Shown: piece after piece, positions 6,132 through 11,085 of the stretch
Layout: each line of letters starts with the position of its first letter
How positions within the stretch are numbered: the stretch's first letter is position 1
Source: Spirochaetales bacterium
Lineage (GTDB): Bacteria > Spirochaetota > Spirochaetia > ARS1246
DNA length: 11,085 bases
Assembly: GCA_016930115.1 (NCBI GenBank)
Contig: JAFGHN010000070.1
Coordinates: forward strand, 1-11,085
Reading direction: 5' to 3'
The notes under the pieces: generated by a model
Database searches by the model: none
Seen by the model: only the letters and a program-made list of their open reading frames with translations
What the model was told of the DNA's origin: nothing
Position numbers and translations under genes: made by a program

Positions 6132-7796
6132 ATGGTTTTCATCACCATTTTCAACATCATGGGAAGTCTCGGATTGTTTCTGTTCGGCATGAAGATCATG
6201 AGCGACGGCATCCAGAAAGCCGCGGGCAGGAGACTTCAGGCCATTCTCAAGTTCATGACGGGAAATCGGTTTCTCGCCGTGCTTACCGGCTTTCTGGTTA
6301 CCGGGCTTATACAATCCTCATCGGCAACGACGGTGATGGTGGTCGGCTTTGTCAACGCGGGACTGCTAACGCTCAAACAGGCAATCGGTGTGATCATGGG
6401 CGCCAATATCGGCACCACCGTCACAGGGTGGATTGTGGCGATAGTTGGATTCAAGGTAAAAATAGCCGTTATAGCGCTGCCGGCGCTGGCGATAGGGCTG
6501 CCGTTGCGGTTGAACACAAGACTCGGGAAACAGGATTGGGGAGAGGCATGCACCGGCTTGGGGCTGCTGTTCCTGGGCCTGGAATTCCTCAAGTCCTCCA
6601 TTCCATCTATTCAGGACAACCCGGAGATCCTGCATTTCCTCGCCAATTTCACCGATTTGGGGGCGTTTTCATTCCTCATATTTGTTGCCGTCGGAACGAT
6701 TGTCACGATAATCGTGCAATCCTCCAGCGCCGCTATGGCGATCACCCTGACGATGGCATATTCGGGATGGATCGACTTTCCCACGGCGGCGGCTATCGTG
6801 CTTGGAGAAAATATCGGTACAACCGCCACGGCTTTCATCGCTTCCATCGGTACCAACGTAAGCGCACGGCGGGCATCCCGGGCTCACACCTTGTTCAACG
6901 TCTTTGGCGTTTTGTGGATGGCCTTTCTTATCAAACCGTTTCTGGCTCTTGTTGATCTCATCGTGCCCGGTTCCGCCGGTACAGGCGGGGGAATCACCGC
7001 TCATCTCGCTATGTTTCACACGCTCTTCAATCTAGTGAATACAAGCCTCTGCATCGGATTTGTCGGGAGAATCGAGGCGCTGGTAAAGAAGCTGGTAAAA
7101 GTTCACAAAGGTGAGGAAGAGCTTCTTTACCAGCTCAAATACATATCGGCGAAAGGGCAGGACACTGCCGAGCTCAATATCGCCAACGCCAAGTTGGAGC
7201 TTTCGAGAATGGCGGGGCTTGTAGGCCGGATGTTCGACCGGTTTCTCCTGGTTTTCAAGAATCCTGATAAGAAGATGGGCAACGAGGTGGAGTCGGTGAA
7301 GAGGATGGAAGATTACACGGACAGGATGCAGGAGGATATTTCAGCCTTTCTCGCACGCTGCGCACAGCAGAGTCTGAACCAAGCCAGTGCGAATAACGTC
7401 AACGCGATGATCAGGATCGCTCACGAGCTTGAGACCATCGGCGATTCCTGCTTCAATCTCATGATCCTCGCCCAACGGAGATACGAAGGCGCCATAGTGC
7501 TGCCCGAGACGGCTCTCATCGATCTGCAGCCCTATACAAAAGTTGTTTCCGATTTTATCGATTTTATCACCGAGCGTCTGAACCGGCATCTGTCGCAAGA
7601 CGACCTGGAGGCAGCCTTCAGGCTCGAACGCACGGTTAACGATTATAGAAACCGGCTGAAAGACGAAGCTCAGGAACGCCTTAGCAAGGGTTCTGAGGTG
7701 AAATCCGAACTTCTATACATCGAGATTGTACGGCAGATCGAGCAGATAGGCGATCAGGCCTTGAATGTCGCCCAGGCATTGCGGCAGATCAGATAA
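6132..7796 (+). CDS. Na+/phosphate cotransporter with C-terminal PhoU-like domain
   Basis: This 554-residue inner-membrane protein couples phosphate movement to sodium. It has the two inverted Na/Pi-cotransporter repeats of the family. Repeat one has GLIQSSSATT (QSSS at 61-64) and GANIGTT (90-96). Repeat two has IIVQSSSAAM (QSSS at 196-199) and GENIGTT (225-231). About eight to nine hydrophobic segments lie between residues 5 and 315. From about 350 the protein is helical and charged, like PhoU (ELSRMAGLVGRMFDRFL, IAHELETIGDSCFNL, IVRQIEQIGDQALNVAQAL), as in YjbB/NptA-type proteins. The start at ATG 6132 is chosen because AAAGGA (6121-6126) lies five bases before it; a TTG-initiated reading from 6063 would add 23 residues unlike the family, and the ATG at 6126 overlaps the ribosome site. 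It ends one base from the end of the convergent UMP kinase. Whether it imports or exports phosphate is not decided by sequence. Confidence 0.93.
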   Translation: MVFITIFNIMGSLGLFLFGMKIMSDGIQKAAGRRLQAILKFMTGNRFLAVLTGFLVTGLIQSSSATTVMVVGFVNAGLLTLKQAIGVIMGANIGTTVTGWIVAIVGFKVKIAVIALPALAIGLPLRLNTRLGKQDWGEACTGLGLLFLGLEFLKSSIPSIQDNPEILHFLANFTDLGAFSFLIFVAVGTIVTIIVQSSSAAMAITLTMAYSGWIDFPTAAAIVLGENIGTTATAFIASIGTNVSARRASRAHTLFNVFGVLWMAFLIKPFLALVDLIVPGSAGTGGGITAHLAMFHTLFNLVNTSLCIGFVGRIEALVKKLVKVHKGEEELLYQLKYISAKGQDTAELNIANAKLELSRMAGLVGRMFDRFLLVFKNPDKKMGNEVESVKRMEDYTDRMQEDISAFLARCAQQSLNQASANNVNAMIRIAHELETIGDSCFNLMILAQRRYEGAIVLPETALIDLQPYTKVVSDFIDFITERLNRHLSQDDLEAAFRLERTVNDYRNRLKDEAQERLSKGSEVKSELLYIEIVRQIEQIGDQALNVAQALRQIR

Positions 7797-7797
7797 T

Positions 7798-8493
7798 CTA
7801 TTCAGGACCTATTGTCGTGCCGATGTAATCGGAGCCCGCAAGGATATGGCTGAGATTCTTGAGATCCGTCCCCATGGCGGAAATGACGACGAGCTTCATC
7901 TGCGAAGCCTTCTTGACCGCTACCGGATCGAAAGGGGTGTTCTTTCCAGGGACCCACTCGGTCCCCGTAATATTGCTGAACTCTCTCCAGCTTATCTTGT
8001 CCAACGGCCGCGCGTTTTTGTCTGTTTTCGGATCGGCGGTATACACCCTGGCGATATTCGTCAGATTTATCAGCGTCCCGGCGTTGAATTTCTGGGCAAG
8101 CAGCACCGCGTCATAATCGGTGGAAAACCCCGGCTTCCACCCTGATGCAACGAGAATCCGGCCGGAGAAAGCCGGGACATCCGTCGGGTTGGTGACGATC
8201 TCGTCGGGACAGTAACTTCCAAAGATCCCCTTTACCAGCCGAGCGTTGAGCCGGGTGGCGGCTATGCCTATCCAGTCGGCTTCATCGTTCTCCGGATCGC
8301 CGGCTATCTTTCGATACGCCTCCTGATATCTGCGCGCGGGAGCCCCGCCGCCGGTCACCAGGACAAGTCTCCTCGATGATTCCTCTTCCAGGTATGACGA
8401 AACAAGCCGTTGAAAGCTTTTCAGGAAATCGACTGCAACACCGTCCGGTGCGACAAGCGAGCCGCCTAAACTGAGTACCTTCGTATCGTGCAT
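7798..8493 (-). CDS. pyrH: UMP kinase, archaeal/spirochaete type
   Basis: This 231-residue kinase of the amino-acid-kinase fold phosphorylates UMP to UDP with ATP in pyrimidine synthesis. It shows the phosphate-binding LSLGGSLVAPD (7-17), VTGGGAPARRYQEAY (46-60), GWKPGFSTDYDAVLLA (118-133), LTNIARVYTADP (144-155) and NTPFDPVAVKKA (185-196). This spacing follows the archaeal-type UMP kinase family, known in archaea and spirochaetes, rather than the longer common bacterial PyrH. The ATG at 8493 is chosen because MHDTKVLSLGGS matches the family start. A reading from 8571 adds 26 Cys/Pro/Leu residues encoded by a simple repeat. No ribosome site fits the 8493 ATG, but a promoter at 8501-8529 places the transcript start at or next to it, suggesting a leaderless message. 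It lies downstream of the methyltransferase after a 138-base gap. Confidence 0.88.
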   Translation of the reverse strand: MHDTKVLSLGGSLVAPDGVAVDFLKSFQRLVSSYLEEESSRRLVLVTGGGAPARRYQEAYRKIAGDPENDEADWIGIAATRLNARLVKGIFGSYCPDEIVTNPTDVPAFSGRILVASGWKPGFSTDYDAVLLAQKFNAGTLINLTNIARVYTADPKTDKNARPLDKISWREFSNITGTEWVPGKNTPFDPVAVKKASQMKLVVISAMGTDLKNLSHILAGSDYIGTTIGPE

Positions 8494-8500
8494 GCATACG

Positions 8501-8529
8501 ACTATACCTGCGGGAAGCCGGGCCGACAA
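8501..8529 (-). promoter_or_regulatory. Promoter of UMP kinase
   Basis: On the minus strand TTGTCG (8524-8529, four of six) is followed after exactly 17 bases by TATAGT (8501-8506, five of six). Only seven bases separate the -10 from the ATG at 8493, so the predicted start coincides with the start codon. The -35 forms one arm of the inverted repeat around the GGCA repeat tract. Confidence 0.55.
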
Positions 8530-8559
8530 CAGGCAGGCGGGCAGGCAGGCAGGTTGTCG
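8524..8559. repeat. GGCA tetranucleotide tract inside a 7-bp inverted repeat
   Basis: About five and a half GGCA units, one changed to GGCG, fill 8531-8553. They are bracketed by CGACAAC (8524-8530) and its reverse complement GTTGTCG (8553-8559). The tract is directly upstream of the UMP kinase -35, which lies in the first arm. Short tetranucleotide tracts can change length by slippage. The rest of the 8494-8631 gap also holds a 14-bp palindrome CGCAGCCGGCTGCG (8576-8589) without a T-run, possibly part of the 3' end of the methyltransferase message. Confidence 0.6.
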
Positions 8560-8631
8560 CCGGTGTATCACTACGCGCAGCCGGCTGCGGGCCGCCGCTC
8601 GGACAGGCGGGTGGCCTCCGGTTTCACAAAA

Positions 8632-9492
8632 TCAATCTTCCCGGCGGCAGATGAGCCCGATCCACTCACTTTCCGGTTCCAGCGGCTTACCGGTCAGATC
8701 ACCGTAGGTTCCCTCGATCCTGAAATGCTGCCGCCGCAGCACCTCGGTGATCGTTTCCAGGGAGTAATAGTGGTGCCAGATATGGTACTTTCGCGGTTTC
8801 CGCCACGGCGGGAGAACGATGTACTGGTTGAGGCAGGTGTCATCCTCGGGATACTCGTGGCTCTGCTCGAGCACGAGGTGGGGAAAGGGGTACCAGAAAC
8901 CGTTTTTCAGCTGGAAGTACCAGTCTGTTTTCAAGTGGTGAGATTCTTCGTAGCGTTTGGTAAAAACGTCAAAGATGAAGTAGCCGCCGGGTTTGAGAAT
9001 CCTCCGCAGTTTCCAGAGCAGCAGATCACGATCATGATCCGACAAGGTACAGAAATCACCGTAAATGAGCGTCGCTGCGTCAAAGCCTGTAGGCAGGTCC
9101 GTCAGTACATAGTCTTCGCACCGGTAGCTGATAGGCAGCCCCCTTCTTGCCGCCTCCTTTTTCGCGTAGGCGATGGAGTATTTTGAAAAGTCGACTCCGG
9201 TGACGTCGAAACCGTGGCCGTAGAATTCGGTGCAGTAAAGCCCGGGACCGCTGCCGAGGTCGATCAGGCGTCTTCCGGCGCCCCCTCCAACCTGCGCCGC
9301 AATCCATGCGGCGGATTTTTCGATGATTTCAGGCCTGCGGCTCGCATCATCGGTGGTCGGATCGAGATGCGCGTTTATGATGTGTTTTGACACGTACCTC
9401 TCGGTCCAAAATGTGCGTTTGGATTTCTGGAACAACGCGGGAAGCTGTGCCGCGCCGTGAAGCTTCCTGATGTTTCTTCTACTCAATATCAC
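8632..9492 (-). CDS. SAM-dependent class I methyltransferase
   Basis: This 286-residue protein transfers a methyl group from S-adenosylmethionine to an unknown acceptor. The Rossmann-type domain spans about 60-180. Motif I is LIDLGSGPGLY (76-86), the acidic ribose-binding residue is Asp101 in VTGVDFSKYSI, a GDFCTLSD stretch starts at 145, and LKPGGYFIFDVF is at 166-177. The C-terminal part has LETITEVLRRQHFRIEGTYGDLTG, also typical of small-molecule methyltransferases. The start is GTG at 9490-9492: AAGGAG lies seven bases before it on the minus strand. Longer readings from ATGs at 9525 or 9546 lie deeper inside lnt and lack such a site. The gene overlaps the lnt stop by 14 bases, indicating translational coupling. 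The acceptor is not identifiable. Confidence 0.88.
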   Translation of the reverse strand: MILSRRNIRKLHGAAQLPALFQKSKRTFWTERYVSKHIINAHLDPTTDDASRRPEIIEKSAAWIAAQVGGGAGRRLIDLGSGPGLYCTEFYGHGFDVTGVDFSKYSIAYAKKEAARRGLPISYRCEDYVLTDLPTGFDAATLIYGDFCTLSDHDRDLLLWKLRRILKPGGYFIFDVFTKRYEESHHLKTDWYFQLKNGFWYPFPHLVLEQSHEYPEDDTCLNQYIVLPPWRKPRKYHIWHHYYSLETITEVLRRQHFRIEGTYGDLTGKPLEPESEWIGLICRRED

Positions 9493-11074
9493 CGTTCTTC
9501 TCCTTCCGGATGCATGCGACGACATAGATGATTGCGAGAAGGCCAATTGACAGAAGCGGGAGCCAGTCTCCGAGACGGGTGTACACCGACAGCTTCCTGG
9601 TTCCGGTCCCGACGTCGGCGATGAGGAAACCTTCCTCGTAAAACGGGAGCCGGCCGGTTACTTTTCCGGTGGCATCGATTCCGCAAGTGACGCCGGAAGC
9701 GGACGCCCGGAGCATGGGCCGGGAGTTCTCGATGGCCCTGAACAGCCCGTTGGCAAAGTGCTGCTGGGCTTCCACTTCCGTCAGCGACCAGTAGTCGTTC
9801 GATATGTTGATGATAAGCCCGGCCCCCGCCCGTACGAACGCGCGGATGTCCGAGGGGAATCCGTCTTCAAAGCAGATGGGGGTTGAAAAACGAACAAGCG
9901 GATGCTCGAACACGACGCGATCGGTTCCCGGTTCCCACAGGTAGACATCCCGGCTGCCGAGCCACTCGTACAGTCTTGGCATGGTCTTTTTGAAGGGGAA
10001 ATACTCGGTAAACGGCACCAGGTGCATTTTCCGGTAGGTTTCGACTCTCTCGCCCGCAGGATCGAAGAGAACCGCCGCGTTATACTCGTACCGTTGTGTC
10101 TCACCGGCATCGAGTTCGATGAGCTCATAATCGTCGTTTCCGGTGAGGAGCCAGACATTCAACTGTTTCTGATAGTCCAGGAACTCATCCACCAGCCTTG
10201 CGTAAGGATACCGTGCCGGGTCCATTTCACTCCATCGTCTGATATTCGGGACAAAGGCCGTTTCGGACCATACCACAAGATCGGGCTGGAATTTCATCGA
10301 CTTGTCGGTCTCTCTCTTGAGCACTCCGAATGTTTCCGAGTAGTCGTGTTTTCGCGGATCCGCGTTTTGCTGCACCAGGGCGACTCTTACCGGCAGAGCG
10401 TCCCCGGCACGCCGCTTCTCCGCGGAAATGGTGATGCCGCCGAATGCAAGGACGCCCGAAAACAGCAAAACAAAAAGCGCCGGTAGTACGGCGAGTTTGC
10501 GTATGATCCCGCGCCGGTCTGCGGCGACGGTTATCATGTAGGCCAACACGCCGTTTGCGAGTACAACGACGAGCGTGATTCCCCATACGCCGGTGACCGA
10601 CGCAATCTGGATGAGCGGGAGGAACCTGTACTGGCTCACTCCCAGAAAGCCCCAGGGGTAACCGATAAAGCCCAGCGATCTGAGATAATCGAAGACGGTC
10701 CACAGAAACGGAAAGACCAGCAGCGCCCGGAAACCCAGTCGCCTGAAGAAACCCACCACCACAGTCATGAACGCGGCGTAGAGAAAGAGATAGACGACGG
10801 TGATGAGCTGCAGCGAGACAAGGCTGAAGGTGCCAAGCCAGTGGTTTGTGAGCATGATTTGGATCACGCCAAAGATGGTTCCGTAGAAAAGCCCCCACCA
10901 TTTCGGCGTATAAACTAGGACCAAAAGCAACGGTACCAGGCAGAAGTAAGCGAGAATGCCGATGCCTTCAAGCTTCAGGAACGATGGGATTGACGCCGTG
11001 TAGAGAATCGAAGAGACCAGTGTGACAGGCAACGCAAAGGCTTGTATCACCCCGGAGAGAGTCAAGCGCGCCAT
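9479..11074 (-). CDS. lnt: Apolipoprotein N-acyltransferase
   Basis: This enzyme adds the third, amide-linked acyl chain to the N-terminal cysteine of lipoproteins at the outer face of the inner membrane. The 531-residue protein (E. coli Lnt has 512) has about six to seven hydrophobic segments in residues 8-215, a nitrilase-type domain at about 228-500, and a final membrane segment near 500-525. The catalytic triad is visible: Glu271 in VVWSETAF, Lys349 in YRKMHLVPF and Cys401 in PICFEDGFP. The conserved TEYFP (Glu357) is also present. The ATG at 11072-11074 is only 11 bases from the window edge and has no clear ribosome site there. The frame stays open to the edge, so the true start may be slightly upstream and outside. 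The gene leads the lnt-methyltransferase transcript. Confidence 0.93.
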   Translation of the reverse strand: MARLTLSGVIQAFALPVTLVSSILYTASIPSFLKLEGIGILAYFCLVPLLLVLVYTPKWWGLFYGTIFGVIQIMLTNHWLGTFSLVSLQLITVVYLFLYAAFMTVVVGFFRRLGFRALLVFPFLWTVFDYLRSLGFIGYPWGFLGVSQYRFLPLIQIASVTGVWGITLVVVLANGVLAYMITVAADRRGIIRKLAVLPALFVLLFSGVLAFGGITISAEKRRAGDALPVRVALVQQNADPRKHDYSETFGVLKRETDKSMKFQPDLVVWSETAFVPNIRRWSEMDPARYPYARLVDEFLDYQKQLNVWLLTGNDDYELIELDAGETQRYEYNAAVLFDPAGERVETYRKMHLVPFTEYFPFKKTMPRLYEWLGSRDVYLWEPGTDRVVFEHPLVRFSTPICFEDGFPSDIRAFVRAGAGLIINISNDYWSLTEVEAQQHFANGLFRAIENSRPMLRASASGVTCGIDATGKVTGRLPFYEEGFLIADVGTGTRKLSVYTRLGDWLPLLSIGLLAIIYVVACIRKEKNGDIE

Positions 11075-11085
11075 CGCGCGGACCG

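Noticed and set aside
8494..8571. A 26-residue N-terminal extension of UMP kinase
   Set aside because: It is encoded largely by the GGCA repeat, is rich in Cys, Pro and Leu, and does not match the family, which begins just before LSLGGS.
8488..9186. A 232-residue plus-strand frame opposite the methyltransferase
   Set aside because: Antisense to conserved SAM-binding motifs; no family pattern or ribosome site. The plus-strand frame at 9902-10486 inside lnt is rejected for the same reason.
1..11085. CRISPR array or defence system
   Set aside because: No regularly spaced direct repeats and no cas, nuclease, toxin or restriction-modification genes were seen.

Overview
The window is a chromosomal stretch of moderately GC-rich bacterial DNA with eight protein genes and one tRNA gene. 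No transposase, phage, plasmid or CRISPR genes are visible. The outer-membrane-type protein and the apolipoprotein N-acyltransferase (Lnt) point to a diderm. The UMP kinase is of the archaeal/spirochaete type rather than the usual bacterial PyrH, so a spirochaete is my best guess; this is inference, and a deltaproteobacterium-like organism is not excluded.

Layout. Positions 1-723 (-) hold the N-terminal 241 residues of a thiamine-pyrophosphate (TPP) enzyme of the acetolactate synthase/benzoylformate decarboxylase superfamily, cut by the window edge. A 386-base divergent control region (724-1109) separates it from a zinc-type alcohol/polyol dehydrogenase (1110-2138, +). This region carries a good sigma-54 promoter match facing the TPP gene, a perfect 18-bp inverted repeat with arms exactly 100 bp apart, a plausible sigma-70 promoter facing the dehydrogenase, and a structured leader with a UUCG-capped hairpin. 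A hairpin and tRNA-Leu(CAA) (-) follow. Next come an iron-sulfur subunit and an FAD subunit of a glycolate/D-lactate dehydrogenase type enzyme (glcF-like then glcD-like, 2556-5275, +) behind their own promoter and a palindrome that could be an operator. An unrecognised secreted, probably beta-barrel protein (5348-5980) and a Na+/phosphate cotransporter with a PhoU-like tail (6132-7796) complete the plus-strand block. The last three genes are on the minus strand: lnt (9479-11074), a SAM methyltransferase overlapping its end (8632-9492), and UMP kinase (7798-8493), which ends one base from the stop codon of the transporter.

How the genes may work together. The left half is carbon metabolism. 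A TPP enzyme could cleave or join 2-oxo acids, the neighbouring dehydrogenase could interconvert the resulting aldehyde or ketone with an alcohol, and the GlcD/GlcF pair oxidises 2-hydroxy acids into the electron transport chain. This is a reasonable module, but the substrates cannot be read from the sequence. The right half is housekeeping: phosphate import, lipoprotein maturation and pyrimidine nucleotide synthesis. The least explained part of the window is the divergent control region at 724-1109.
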